A stretch of 64,000 bases of DNA from Corynebacterium sp. NML140438 (GCF_001875725.1 NZ_MLCQ01000029.1:434001-498000); one strand, 5' to 3'. Shown: positions 20,501 through 30,940, numbered from the stretch's first letter. The notes: generated from the sequence alone by a model not told the origin. Program-made: numbers and translations.

Positions 20501-23500
20501 ACTCGAGGGTGTCGTCGTAGACGTACTCGATCTCGAACGAGACCTCTTGGGTCTTCTTGCTGGTGAGATCCTCGTCCTCAATGCCCGGGCCGACCTCGAT
20601 GATGCGAGTAACCGGTTCCTTCTCGGTCTTCTCCTCAGCAACCTGTGCTTCAGAGCCCTTGGAGGTGAACTTAGCGGTGTAGGTTTTCTCGCCGTTCTCG
20701 CCTTTCTGGACGGTCTTCATCTCGCCAGGCTTGAGCTCCGGGTTCTCGCGAACCTCGGTCGGGTACGGAATCGGGAACGTCCACTTGACGTCCTTGGCGC
20801 TCTCGGCAGGCTTGGTGCCGATGAGGACGACCTCGTTGACCGGGTCCATCGGCTTCTTGGTTTCCGGATCAACGACGCGCTCCCACTTGCGGTCCTTGTT
20901 CATCTTTTCCTTGCCCGGCACACCCTTGGTTTCAACCTCGTAGGTGCCAGCAGGGATGGAGTCGTCGTACTTGTACTCGACCTTGAACGGAACCTCACGC
21001 TCAGGGGCAGCAACCACGTTCACCACTCCGGAAGTGGTGTCCTCTGATCCATCTTCGTACGTGACGGTGACAGGGACCTCAATCTTGTCGCCGCCCTTCG
21101 CAGTGACCGGCGCCGTGGAGACAACGTTGCCCTTGTCATCCAGGCCGACGGTCCAGTCGCCGTTATCTGTCTTCACCGTGTAGGTCGGATTGCCAAACTC
21201 GTTGTTCTCACCGGTAGCGGTGAACGTCTCAGGCACCGGAGCAATCACGTACGGATTCTTCTCGGCTACCTTGATGTTTTCTGGCTTCTCAATAGCCAAC
21301 GGCGACGTTGCCGTGTCCCCCGGGTAGACCGTCTTCGGCGGGATGACAGGGTTGGACTCCCAGCTGTTGGTCAGCTTCACCACGGTGGTGACGGGAACCT
21401 CCGGGCGGGAACCATCCGGGGTCTGGACCGTCACGGTGATGGTCTTCTTGTCGCCCGGCTTCGCGTCTACCGGTGGGGTGGAAGACACGACACCGGTCTT
21501 CGGATCGATGGTGTACTTCCATCCGTCGTCGGTTGTCTTAGTCAGGACCGGCTCGTCCCCATCCACGCCGAAGGAGTAAGTCGATTCTTCCGGCGCGCCC
21601 GTTATCTGGTGGTCAACAGCCTGGTTCGGGCCAGTGACCTGGACGTTGTACTGCGGAGCAACGTCGCCCTTGATCACAACGACGGTGCCCTTGACCTTCT
21701 GCGGCTTGTCCGCATTCTCGTAGTGCGCGAGAACCGGCACGTCGAGGATGTCACCTTCCGGTGCATCCTTCGGGATCGTCGTGGTGATCTTACCGGTCTT
21801 TTCGTCGATCTTTACGGTCCACGTCTTGCCCTCTTTACTCGTGAGGGTGATCTCGGTTTTCCCGTTCTCGAAGGTGTATCGCTCCGGTGCCTCATCGGTC
21901 GTGTTACCGCTCAATCCGCGCTCAGGAATCTCGGGCTTGAGTGAGACCTTTGCGTTCGGCTTGTTCGTCACCGTGTCGTACTCGGGGATCTTGATGTCGA
22001 CGATCGCCTGAAACTGGACCTGAATCGGATCTGTAGTGCCGTCCGGGTAGGTGGCCTTCACCTTCGGGGTGATGATGGTGCCCGGTGCGACGGTGTCATC
22101 CGCCTTCGCGGTGACCTTGCCGGTCTCATCGACCGTCACGGTCCAACCTTCAGGCACGGTGGACTCAACGATATCGAACTCAGCCGGGTGAACCGGCTTG
22201 TGGCCCTTCATGATCGACTTAGTACCCACCTGGGCGGTGAGCTCCTTACCGATGGTGCCCTTCGTCAGACCCGGACGCACCAGGTCGGTGACCTGGGTGT
22301 TGTTCGGGTCGACAACCACGAGGAGTTCCAGCTCGTCCGTGGAGCCGTTCGAGTACTCGACCGTCACCACAGGACGCGCAAAGGTGCCCGGGCGTGGCTC
22401 CTCCGGAGCGGTGACGGTGACATTGTAGTCCTCGTCCATCTCCACGGTCCAGCCCTCGTAGACGTACTTCTCGTCCAAGGCGACCTTGGCTTCGTAGCCC
22501 TTCTCACCCTTCTTCTTCGCCAAGTCCTTGATCAGGTCAGGGGTCTGGATGAAGGTGACCTTCTGCTTCGGCGGTTCTTCGCCCGGTTTCACGGGGAAAG
22601 CCTTCCCGGTCTCGCTATCCACGCCAGAGATGATCGAAGCGTCCGTCTTGTCGTACTTCGGGTCGTGGTACTCGGTGTCGTCCAAGGAGAACGCCTTGGA
22701 GTCGATGACGTTCGCCTTGCTGTAGCGATCCAGCGAGTTGGAGCTATCGAACGCACTGCCTTCGCCGTAGTTGTTGTGCTCAACAGCAGCCTGGAGTTCG
22801 TCCACGGTACGCGGCATCGCCAGAACGGAGAAGTTGACGTTCTTGTCTGTCGCCAGGTCAGTACCGCGGTACTCCGGCCAGGTGAAGTAGATATTGCCGT
22901 CTTCGTCGATGCTCAGGAGCTTCTCACCGCCAGAGACGGACGGGTCCGTGGTGCCGATGAACTTGCCGTTGCCGTCGTAAGCTTCCACGACCATGCGGGA
23001 CATGGAATCGTCCTTGCCACCACCGCCGCCCTCCACGGGAGGGACGTTGATCGTGCCGACCTTGGTTTTGCCCTTAGGCCCAGGGATGATGACGTGCTTC
23101 TCCCATTCCTCCCACGACACCGTGATCGGGTTACATTCAATGTTCTCGCTCGGCCACGGGTTTACAGTAGCGCTGAATACCGAGCTGCCACCTTCCGTGG
23201 CTCTCAAGCCCGAAGTATGGTCCTTCGTGTAATTGCTCTGCCAGGCGTAGCGCACGGGATTGTCGGCAGTGGCCGAAGCAAACTGCTTAACCTTCTCTCC
23301 GGTCACCTCTGCGAAGATATTCAGGTTTCGTTGTGCACCAGCACTAGTAATGGCGATGGGTTCGTCGGCCTTGTGCGTGACGTTCTTGCCAAGGAAGGTT
23401 TGACCTGCCTCCATGGAAGGCACCTCGCCGGTATCCAAGACGCCGCCAATTCTCCCCCATTGGTGAAGGACCAATCGGCGAACGTGCGGTCCTTCGAGTT

Positions 23501-23833
23501 ATCAAAGGAGACGCTCAAGCCCCACAGGGTCTTGTCGGGGCTGTCCGCGGCCGGCTCCAGGGTCTTCCAGCTGAAACCAGCCTGACTGTGTTCAGCGGTG
23601 CCGCTTCTTTCAACAACACACGACCCGGCCGGCAGGTCGGAGACCTTCTGTGCGTCCTTCTCCACCGCGCCGGACTTGTCGCGGATTCCGCCGGACAATG
23701 TGGCAGCCGCAGCGTGCGGTGTCAGCGGGCCCGGGCCGACCACGCTCAGGCCACCGAGCGCGAGCGCAATCGCAGATGTTGCCGCGATGCCTGTAGACGT
23801 TGATTTACGTAAACGCCGAGATGATTCGGCCAT
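17511..23833 (-). CDS. giant Rib/G5-repeat surface protein 1, frameshifted near the N-terminus
   Basis: About 2107 aa if one base is restored. The start ATG (23833) follows GAGGAG and a signal peptide to about residue 38. Reading shifts at the C5 run 23454-23458 (G5 on the coding strand): a sixth G would join FTNGG to RIGGVLD, matching FTDGGRVP in the paralogue at 51325. After the N-terminal domain come several YPDG/Rib-like domains (about 480-930), then about 13 G5-like units (about 945-1910), a Pro/Asn linker and a C-terminal module with two hydrophobic helices (SPLLWLLPIGLLAG and GIALGAIAAVSMLG). There is no LPXTG. A likely adhesin or long surface fibre; it is broken, phase-variable or mis-sequenced. 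Confidence 0.85.
18940..20800 (-). repeat. three-unit super-repeat of G5 domains in surface protein 1
   Basis: The G5-like units occur in an A-B-C order repeated with a period of about 700 bp (the NPELKPGE coding segment recurs near 20725, 20030 and 19320). The third cycle lacks C. DNA similarity between cycles is high, so unequal recombination could change protein length. Confidence 0.75.
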
Positions 23834-24332
23834 TAATTTACTCCTCATAAATACTTCAGAAGAAACTGATAAAAACAACCAGCTTCCTGAATCTGTTGTA
23901 AAAGTGCCACTGACGTGGTATTTCCAGCAGCAGATAGGCGTCTAGTTTAGTGGATAGGTATAGCTCATGTCGATATAGATCCCACAACACCTCACCGCGA
24001 ACGCGCACGAGACCATAAAACACCCCGGGTGTTCGCGTTTTCTGCGCGGGTAGGGGTAAGTTTTGTTTTGCTCGCCAAACACGCCTCTGCAGTGGTGAGA
24101 ACGGGGAGTGGGTGAAGAGGGCGTCGATACGTGGGGCGGACCCTGCGAAACATCGTAAAGCACCGCCCCGAGCCTGATGCCTATGAATATAAGTCGAGTT
24201 AGGTTTCCGCCGAAGCTCGCCACCATAGATCCCGTGCGGTTCTTCGGCGTGCTACGTTTCGGACTTGCTTCATTGTTGTTCGATGACCGAGTGTTGAAAG
24301 CTAGTGTGTACCGGACGGCGTTTTGCAAACGT
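23834..24332. other. 500-bp intergenic stretch upstream of surface protein 1
   Basis: The part next to the gene (23834-23950) must hold its promoter, but no clear -35/-10 pair stands out. From 24000 to 24330 I see no gene I can support: a 52-codon plus frame at 24177 and a longer minus frame across it both lack a ribosome site and recognisable protein character. It may be decayed coding sequence. Confidence 0.5.
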
Positions 24333-24371
24333 TAAACCCCCTGGCAGAACACGTTCCTACCAGGGGGTTTA
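24333..24371 (-). terminator. terminator after tRNA-Thr
   Basis: A perfect 12-bp stem TAAACCCCCTGG / CCAGGGGGTTTA with a 15-base loop, starting 5 nt beyond the tRNA 3' end on the minus strand. The T tract is short. Confidence 0.75.
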
Positions 24372-24376
24372 TCCCG

Positions 24377-24449
24377 AGCCACCTGCGAGAATCGAACTCG
24401 CGACCTTCTCATTACGAGTGAGACGCTCTGCCGACTGAGCTAAGGTGGC
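24377..24449 (-). tRNA. tRNA-Thr (anticodon CGT)
   Basis: A 73-nt cloverleaf. Acceptor GCCACCT pairs with AGGTGGC, discriminator T; the D-loop segment is TAGCTCAGTCGGCAGAGC, the anticodon loop CTCGTAA sits in stem TCTCA..TGAGA, and the T arm is GTTCGATTC. CCA is not encoded. Confidence 0.96.
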
Positions 24450-24498
24450 AACGCTGCACAATATTACAGCACCGCCAAGAATCTACGAAACTGCCAGG

Positions 24499-25692
24499 TC
24501 AGCGGGCTTCACAGGCGAGGCGGATGTGGCCGAGCATCCCGTTGAACGCCACGACGGGGCTCACCTGCTGCTGGAGGCGCAGTCGACACTGGGCGATAGC
24601 GTCGAGGCACGCCACGAGTCCTTCTGGGCGGACTTTCTCGGCGAGTTCTGCGGCCAGCGGCTGGAAGTCGGGGTGTGTCAGTGAGACTTCGGCACCGGAC
24701 TGGACGGCGAGGGCATCGCGGTAGATGCCGGCGAGGTCCACGAGGATGAGGTCGAAGACGTCGCGTTTGCGGCGAGTGCCACGCGCTTTCTGACTCGCCT
24801 CAAGCGCCTTGACGGAGGCGGACGCCCCGCGCAGCGCCTTCGCCGCTCCCCTGCCCTTCGCGCCAACGCCGAGGGCCTGCTCAAGCTTGGCGCGCTCCTC
24901 GGCGTCCTCCTCGGCATAGTCCTCGACGGCGGTCTTCTCCGTGGCCTTCACCAGGGAGGTAACGGCCTGGAAGGCCTGGGCGCCGTGGAAGACAAGCTCG
25001 GCAAGGTTGATGGCCTGGGCGCGGCGGATCTGCACGGACTTGTCGTTGACCATCCTGCGGGCCCGGCCTACGTGGCGCAGGGTGGTGGCGGCGGCGAGGC
25101 GGGCGTCGGACTCTGTGGCCCCTTCCTCCTGCATGAGGATGCGCACCACCTCGTCCTCGGAGGGGGCGGGGATATAGAGGTGCCGGCAACGAGAGCGCAG
25201 CGTCTGGGAGAAGTCTTCCGGGTCCGTCGACGGCGCGCACAGGATGATGACGGTGTGGGCCGGGGGTTCCTCCACCGTTTTCAGTAGCGCGTCGGAGGCG
25301 TCCTGGCCGAGACGGTCGGCGTTCTCGATGATGAGGACGCGCCAGTGGGCGACCGTCGGCATGCGGGCGGCCTGCGCGATGTACTCGCGGGTCTCTTTCA
25401 CCTTGATCGTGAGTTCCTTGGGCACCACGTGCATGACGTCGGTGTGTTGGGAAGACAGCGCGTCGCGGCAGCCTTTGCAGCGCCCGCAGCCGATCTCGTC
25501 GGGATCCGTGCACACCAGCGCAGCCGCGAACGCAAGCGCCGCGTTGGAGCGCCCCGAACCGGGAGGCCCCGTGAACAGCCAGGAGTGCGTCATCGCGCGC
25601 GCGTCGCCGATCCCCCGGGCGGCCGCGGCAGCGTTCATGATGACCTGCTGGACGGAGGGGGCGTCGGCAAGTAATTGACTCACGGTAGGCAC
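24499..25692 (-). CDS. holB: DNA polymerase III subunit delta'
   Basis: A 397-aa clamp-loader subunit. The AAA+ P-loop is variant (GPPGSGRSNAAL, Arg in place of the usual Lys), the four-Cys zinc motif is CGRCKGC with an upstream Cys, the sensor-like LLKTVEEPP and the SRC motif (TLRSRC) are present. Lack of a proper Walker Lys is normal for delta'. The GTG at 25692 is chosen because TACGCT lies 8 nt upstream on the minus strand (leaderless type). TTG 25701 and GTG 25683 are alternatives. It is divergent from the adenylate cyclase gene with overlapping promoter space. Confidence 0.93.
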   Translation of the reverse strand: MPTVSQLLADAPSVQQVIMNAAAAARGIGDARAMTHSWLFTGPPGSGRSNAALAFAAALVCTDPDEIGCGRCKGCRDALSSQHTDVMHVVPKELTIKVKETREYIAQAARMPTVAHWRVLIIENADRLGQDASDALLKTVEEPPAHTVIILCAPSTDPEDFSQTLRSRCRHLYIPAPSEDEVVRILMQEEGATESDARLAAATTLRHVGRARRMVNDKSVQIRRAQAINLAELVFHGAQAFQAVTSLVKATEKTAVEDYAEEDAEERAKLEQALGVGAKGRGAAKALRGASASVKALEASQKARGTRRKRDVFDLILVDLAGIYRDALAVQSGAEVSLTHPDFQPLAAELAEKVRPEGLVACLDAIAQCRLRLQQQVSPVVAFNGMLGHIRLACEAR

Positions 25693-25700
25693 AAGCCCCA

Positions 25701-25706
25701 AGCGTA
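25701..25706 (-). promoter_or_regulatory. putative -10 element of holB (leaderless)
   Basis: TACGCT on the minus strand, 8 nt before the GTG at 25692. Confidence 0.45.
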
Positions 25707-25725
25707 CAGCAGGGCGAAAACCCGC

Positions 25726-25731
25726 TAAAGT
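25726..25731 (+). promoter_or_regulatory. putative -10 element of the adenylate cyclase gene (leaderless)
   Basis: TAAAGT, 8 nt before the ATG at 25740, with no Shine-Dalgarno between. It lies 20 bp from the opposing holB hexamer. Confidence 0.5.
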
Positions 25732-25739
25732 GTTACAGC

Positions 25740-27266
25740 ATGGAACGATTCTGGCGCAGTTTCAAATGGCTGTGGGGCACCTCGTGGCCCCTGTACGCCG
25801 CAACTGTGCTCGGAACCAACGTTGTCGGCGCCGTGCTAATCATGCTGTTCGTGCGCTTCCTCATCCCCATGCGGGAGGTGCAGCAGCTCAACATTCACGA
25901 CGAAAGCCTCGGCTTCCTCGGCGCGACCTACTTCTGCTTTGCGATCTTCGTGGGCATCGTGGTCACGTTCTTCCTGTTCCGGCCAGTGCTGGAGTGGCAG
26001 CTCAGCCCCGACGACCACGACCCGAACATGGTACGCAACCTGGTCATGCGCATCCCGGTGCTGCAGACCGTGATCGTGGTCGGGGTGTGGGCCATCGGCA
26101 TCATGATCATCACCGTGGCCGCCTGGCGCATTGACCACCAGCTGGCAATCGTAACCTTAGGGTCCACGTCGCTGGCGTGTTTCGTCACCGCAGTGATGAC
26201 ATACCTGCAGGCAGAGCGCCTGGTGCGGCCGGTGGCGGCGTCGGCACTCGCGCGGCGCTTCGAAGACTCCACCCTGGAACCGCCGATCAAGCACCGCCTG
26301 TACCTGACCTGGTTCACCACCTCCGCCGTGCCAATGTTCGGGGTGCTCGCCCTGTTCTTCGCGCAGCGCCACGGCTTCTTCTCCAACCGCCCCGGCGAGC
26401 TCATGCCAGCTGTCCTCGCGCTGACGCTGACCGCGCTGGCCACAGGCTTCATCGGCACCGCGTTCGCCATCATGAGCGTGGTGGACCCCATCAAGGAGCT
26501 GCAGGAAGCCATCAATAAGGTGCGCCGCGGGGAACGCAACACCCAGGTCGACATTTACGACGGCTCCGAAATCGGCGTACTGCAGGCTGGGTTTAACGAG
26601 ATGATGCGCGGGCTCAACGAGCGCCAGCGCGTCCGCGACATCTTCGGCCGCTACGTCGGCACCGAGGTCGCCCAGAAGGCCCTGGAGGAGAAGCCGGAGC
26701 TCGGCGGGGAGGACCGCCGCGTGGCCGTCGTGTTCATCGACGTGATCGGCTCCACCACGTTTGCCGTCAACCACACCCCGGAACAGGTCGTGGCCGCGCT
26801 GAACAACTTCTTCGAGATCGTCGTTGAGGTGGTGCACCGCAACAAGGGCGTAATCAACAAGTTCCAGGGTGATGCGGCGCTAGCCGTGTTCGGCGCGCCC
26901 GTCTCCATCCACGACGCCGCCTCCCACGCCCTCCAGGCCGCCCGTGAGCTACGCCGCGAACTGGCCGGCCTCGAGCTGCAGGCAGGTATCGGGGTGGCCT
27001 CCGGGCACGTGGTCGCCGGCCACATCGGTGGGTCCGACCGCTTCGAATACACCGTGATCGGTGACGCCGTCAACGCCGCCGCCCGCCTCACCGAGCTGGC
27101 CAAAGACACCCCGGGCTGCGTGCTCACCAACGCCGCAACCCTGCGCGCCGCCAACGAGGTCGAGCAGCAGCGCTGGACGCTGATGAAGTCCGTGGAGCTG
27201 CGCGGGCGCAACCGCATGACGCAGCTGGCCCGCCCGGTACGTTCCACCCTGGCGGACCGCTACTAG
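25740..27266 (+). CDS. cyaB: membrane-bound class III adenylate cyclase with HAMP domain
   Basis: A 508-aa protein making cAMP from ATP. Residues 1 to about 250 contain six hydrophobic segments, a HAMP linker follows (about 250-305, VDPIKELQEAINKV), and the catalytic cyclase domain begins near residue 320 (VAVVFIDVIGSTTFA with the metal Asp, then FQGDAALAVFGAP with the second metal Asp). YTVIGDAVNAAARL is the second half-site region. This architecture is that of the C. glutamicum CyaB enzyme. Its product is the ligand of GlxR, encoded at 43994. It converges on topA with a 10-bp gap. Confidence 0.93.
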   Translation: MERFWRSFKWLWGTSWPLYAATVLGTNVVGAVLIMLFVRFLIPMREVQQLNIHDESLGFLGATYFCFAIFVGIVVTFFLFRPVLEWQLSPDDHDPNMVRNLVMRIPVLQTVIVVGVWAIGIMIITVAAWRIDHQLAIVTLGSTSLACFVTAVMTYLQAERLVRPVAASALARRFEDSTLEPPIKHRLYLTWFTTSAVPMFGVLALFFAQRHGFFSNRPGELMPAVLALTLTALATGFIGTAFAIMSVVDPIKELQEAINKVRRGERNTQVDIYDGSEIGVLQAGFNEMMRGLNERQRVRDIFGRYVGTEVAQKALEEKPELGGEDRRVAVVFIDVIGSTTFAVNHTPEQVVAALNNFFEIVVEVVHRNKGVINKFQGDAALAVFGAPVSIHDAASHALQAARELRRELAGLELQAGIGVASGHVVAGHIGGSDRFEYTVIGDAVNAAARLTELAKDTPGCVLTNAATLRAANEVEQQRWTLMKSVELRGRNRMTQLARPVRSTLADRY

Positions 27267-27276
27267 CCGACCCCGC

Positions 27277-30129
27277 TTACGAGCGCTTCGCGGCCTTCTT
27301 CGTCGCTTTCTTGCGCGTCGTCTTCTTCGTCGCCTTCTTCCGCGTGGTCTTGCGCGCGGCCTTCTTGGCTGGCTTCGGGTTCTCCGCCTCGCGGGCCCGG
27401 CGCGCAGACAGCAGCTCGTTCGCGCGCTCGTCCGTCATGGTCTCCGGAGTGTCGCCGCGCTGGAGGGACGCGTTGGTGGTGCCGTCGGTGACGTACGGCC
27501 CGAAGCGGCCGTCCTTAATGGACATCGGCTTGCCGGACACGTCGTTGTCCCCGAGCAGCTTCAGCGGCGCCTTCGCAGCCCCGCGGCCTCGACGCTTCGG
27601 CTCCGCGTAGATGCGGCGTGCCTCCTCCAGCGTGATGCTGAAGATCTGCTCCTCGCTGGCCAGGGAGCGCGAATCGGTGCCCTTCTTCAGGTACGGGCCG
27701 TAGCGGCCGTTCTGCGCCGTGATCACTTCCCCATCGTCGACGCCCACCTCGCGCGGCAGGCTCAGCAGCTGCAGCGCTTGCTCAAGGGTGACAGAGGCCG
27801 GGTCCATCGACTGGAACAGAGACGCCGTGGCGGGCTTGAGCTGTTCCTCGACGAGCTCGGTCATGCGCTTTTCTTTTTGGTTCGCGGCAGTCTTGGTGTC
27901 CCAGTTCTTCTTCCGCTTACCCTCTTCGGCGCGCTGCTTGTCCTCGGCGGCGCGCTCCTCGGCGATGATTTCCTCGGCGTGGGCTTGCGCCTTCTCCAGC
28001 TCGTCGTCGCCGAGTTTCTCGGTGACGTAGGGGCCGAAGCGGCCCTCCTTGGCCACCACCATGCGCCCGTTGGCCGGGTTCACGCCCAGCTCGCGGCCGG
28101 ACTGCGGGGTGGCGAACAGCTTCTCCGCCAGCTCCAGGGTGACCTCGTCAGGCGTGGTCGCCTCGGGGATGTTGGCGCGCTGGTACTCCGGCTCGCCGTC
28201 GGCGGTGACGCCCACCTGGCGTTCCATGTACGGCCCGTAGCGGCCCACGCGCACGTTGACGGCGCGGCCTTCCGCGTCGTCGAAGAGTTTTAGAGAGTTG
28301 ACTTGGCGGGCGTCGATACGCTCGAGGTTGTCCTCGATGATGTGCTTGAGCCCTCCGCGGCGCGCAATTGCCTCGGCGGTGTTGTCGCTGGCGTGGGCGT
28401 CGCCGAAGTAGAAGCTGGTCAGCCAGCGGGTGCGGTCCTCGTTGCCGTGCGCGATCTCGTCGAGCTCGTCCTCCATCGAGGACGTGAAGTCGTAGTCCAC
28501 CAGGGCGTCGAAGTTGTTCTCCAACAGCCCCACCACGGAAAACGCCACCCAGCTGGGCACCAGCGCGTTGCCGCGGGAGAAGACGTAGCCGCGGTCCTGG
28601 ATCGTCTTAATAATCGACGCATACGTCGACGGACGCCCAATCCCAAGGTCCTCCATCTTCTTCACCAGGCTGGCCTCGGTGTAGCGGGCCGGCGGGTTCG
28701 TGGAGTGCCCATCCGCCGAAATCGCGGTGGTAGGCAGTTCGTCGCCCGCGGTGAGCTGCGGCAAGTGCGTCTCACTGTCGCGGGTGTCCGAGTAGGCGCG
28801 CAACCAACCCGGGAACGTGATCGTGCGGCCGGTCGCAGCGAACTCGGTATCGAAGTCGCCCGCAACGGTCACCTTCGTGGAGTTCCCGCGTGCGTTCTCC
28901 ATCTGCGAGGCCACCGTGCGCTGCCAAATCAGCTCGTAGAGCTTGAACTCCTCCGCGTCCAGCACCTTCGATAGCTGCCCCGGCGTAGCAAACCGCTCAC
29001 CAGCAGGGCGGATCGCCTCGTGCGCCTCTTGCGAGTTCTTCACCTTCCGGTCGTAGATACGCGGCTTGTCCGCCACGTACTCCGCGCCGTACAACTCCGT
29101 CGCCGCAGCCCGCGCCGCCGATAGCCCCTGCTGGGACAGCGACGTCGAGTCCGTACGCATATACGTAATGTGGCCATTCTCGTACAGGCGCTGCGCAATA
29201 CGCATCGTACGCGCCGACGTAAACCGCAGCTTCCGCCCGGCCTCCTGCTGCAGGGTGGACGTCATAAAGGGTGCGTACGGCTTGCGGCTATACGGCTTCT
29301 CCTCCACGCTGCTCACCGTCATCGAGGTGTCCTTCAGCGCCCCAGCAAGCTCCTCCGCCACCTGCTTATCGACGACCACAACCCCCTCAGCCGACCCCTT
29401 CAGCCGACCGCGATCATCAAAGTCCTTGCCCTGCGCAATCCGCGAACCGTTAATCGCCACGAGCTTCGCGTCAAACGCCGTACCCCCACCGTACGTCGCG
29501 GTCACATCCCAATACTCCGCCGGGATAAACGCCATGCGCTCGCGCTCACGCTCCACAATCACGCGCGTCGCCACAGACTGCACACGGCCCGCCGACAGCC
29601 GTGGCATGACCTTCTTCCACAACACCGGAGAGACCTCGTAGCCATACAACCGGTCCAAGATGCGACGGGTCTCCTGGGCGTCGACAAGATCCATATCCAG
29701 CTCGCGGGTATTCTCCGCAGCCTCCCGAATCGCCGACTCCGTAATCTCGTTGAACACCATGCGCTCCACCGGCACCTTCGGCTTCAACGTCTCAAGCAAG
29801 TGCCACGCGATGGCCTCACCCTCACGGTCCGGGTCTGTCGCCAGCAGCAACTTGTCCGCCTGCTTCAACTTCGACTTCAGGTCAGCGACCTTCTTCTTCT
29901 TGTCAGGACTGACAACATATATAGGTGCAAACCCAGACTCCGGATTCACACCCAACTTCGCCCACGGTTCCTTCTTGTACTTCGCAGGGATGTCAGCAGC
30001 ACGGCCTGGAAGATCACGAATGTGCCCCACGGAAGCTTCCACAATGTAGTCACTCCCCAGATACTTCTGGATCTTCTTCGCCTTCGTCGCGGACTCCACG
30101 ATGACGAGGGTCTTGCCGTCTTCAGCCAC
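27277..30129 (-). CDS. topA: DNA topoisomerase I (type IA)
   Basis: About 950 aa; relaxes negative supercoils. The Toprim domain is at the N-terminus (LVIVESATKAKKI, then TDPDREGEAIAWHL), and the catalytic Tyr lies in THITYMRTDST-like sequence (ITYMRTDS). Several C-terminal FGPYV repeats without zinc cysteines precede a Lys/Arg-rich tail (KKAARKTTRKK), typical of actinobacterial TopA. The GTG at 30129 gives the expected V/M-AEDGKTLVIVE beginning; a GTG at 30141 would add four residues. Confidence 0.97.
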   Translation of the reverse strand: MAEDGKTLVIVESATKAKKIQKYLGSDYIVEASVGHIRDLPGRAADIPAKYKKEPWAKLGVNPESGFAPIYVVSPDKKKKVADLKSKLKQADKLLLATDPDREGEAIAWHLLETLKPKVPVERMVFNEITESAIREAAENTRELDMDLVDAQETRRILDRLYGYEVSPVLWKKVMPRLSAGRVQSVATRVIVERERERMAFIPAEYWDVTATYGGGTAFDAKLVAINGSRIAQGKDFDDRGRLKGSAEGVVVVDKQVAEELAGALKDTSMTVSSVEEKPYSRKPYAPFMTSTLQQEAGRKLRFTSARTMRIAQRLYENGHITYMRTDSTSLSQQGLSAARAAATELYGAEYVADKPRIYDRKVKNSQEAHEAIRPAGERFATPGQLSKVLDAEEFKLYELIWQRTVASQMENARGNSTKVTVAGDFDTEFAATGRTITFPGWLRAYSDTRDSETHLPQLTAGDELPTTAISADGHSTNPPARYTEASLVKKMEDLGIGRPSTYASIIKTIQDRGYVFSRGNALVPSWVAFSVVGLLENNFDALVDYDFTSSMEDELDEIAHGNEDRTRWLTSFYFGDAHASDNTAEAIARRGGLKHIIEDNLERIDARQVNSLKLFDDAEGRAVNVRVGRYGPYMERQVGVTADGEPEYQRANIPEATTPDEVTLELAEKLFATPQSGRELGVNPANGRMVVAKEGRFGPYVTEKLGDDELEKAQAHAEEIIAEERAAEDKQRAEEGKRKKNWDTKTAANQKEKRMTELVEEQLKPATASLFQSMDPASVTLEQALQLLSLPREVGVDDGEVITAQNGRYGPYLKKGTDSRSLASEEQIFSITLEEARRIYAEPKRRGRGAAKAPLKLLGDNDVSGKPMSIKDGRFGPYVTDGTTNASLQRGDTPETMTDERANELLSARRAREAENPKPAKKAARKTTRKKATKKTTRKKATKKAAKRS

Positions 30130-30285
30130 GCTTCGTGACACCTCACTTCAAGAACTATGTTCGTTAACTCACATAAGTTGTATCAGACAATTAAATAGCA
30201 ACCCTACAACTCACCGTTTTCACCCCCACCAACTACACTGAACCCCCATGAGCACCATCGGGCACCCAAGGAGGTAAAACCCCAG

Positions 30286-30912
30286 ATGATCGACTCCCTC
30301 ATCGGCTTCCTCCACACCTTGATGGGCACACCCCTCTTCTACCCACTCGTCGTACTCCTCATCCTGGGCGACGCCCTGGTCCCCCTCATCCCCTCCGAAA
30401 CCGTCCTCAACCTCTCCGGCGCCTTCTCCGCATCACAAGGCGTCCCCAACGCATGGGGCATCATCGCCGCCGCCACCATCGGCGGCATCATCGGCGACAA
30501 CATCTGCTTCCTCCTCGGCGGCCGCCTCATCCACGTCGTCGACCGCCTCGACCCCTCCTCCAAAGCCGGTCAGGCCATCGAATGGGTCCGACGCAACATG
30601 AACCGCGGTGCCGGCATCACCGTCCTCGTCGCCAGGTTCCTCCCCTGGGCCAGGTGGGTCGCCACGATCGTGCTGGGCAGCGTGCGCTACAACTGGTTCG
30701 CCTTCTTCCTCTACGACACCATCGGCGTCATCATCTGGGCCTGCCTCTCAGTCGGCCTCGGTTACGCCGGCGGCTCCCTCCTTTCCGATTTCCCCCTCCT
30801 CGGCATGGTCGTCGGCATCGCCCTCGGCGCCCTCGTCGGCTGGATCATGCAGCGCATCCAGTCCTACATCTTCGAACTTTTCGACGTCCGGCGCGGCGTC
30901 TCCGCCGTATAA
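30286..30912 (+). CDS. DedA/SNARE-associated family membrane protein
   Basis: A 208-aa polytopic protein of the DedA family, members of which are undecaprenyl-phosphate or phospholipid translocases and envelope homeostasis factors. Features are the re-entrant loop region GDALVPLIPSETVLNLSG, then GGIIGDNICFLLGG and the conserved Arg segment ARFLPWARW. AAGGAGGT lies 9 nt before the ATG. A recycling role for the lipid carrier used by the glycan genes nearby is possible. Confidence 0.9.
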   Translation: MIDSLIGFLHTLMGTPLFYPLVVLLILGDALVPLIPSETVLNLSGAFSASQGVPNAWGIIAAATIGGIIGDNICFLLGGRLIHVVDRLDPSSKAGQAIEWVRRNMNRGAGITVLVARFLPWARWVATIVLGSVRYNWFAFFLYDTIGVIIWACLSVGLGYAGGSLLSDFPLLGMVVGIALGALVGWIMQRIQSYIFELFDVRRGVSAV

Positions 30913-30940
30913 AGGAATCTGGTGTCACCCCAGCCGGCCC

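Noticed and set aside
17478..21047. A 1189-codon plus-strand open frame
   Set aside because: It lies antisense to the G5-repeat gene; openness is a by-product of codon bias in the repeats, the product has no recognisable domain, and the minus-strand frame has a signal peptide, repeats and a terminator.
23942..24328. 128-codon minus-strand frame before surface protein 1
   Set aside because: Composition is not protein-like and there is no ribosome site; possibly decayed sequence.
24177..24335. 52-codon plus-strand frame in the gap before tRNA-Thr
   Set aside because: No Shine-Dalgarno and no -10 at leaderless distance; it ends in the tRNA terminator hairpin.
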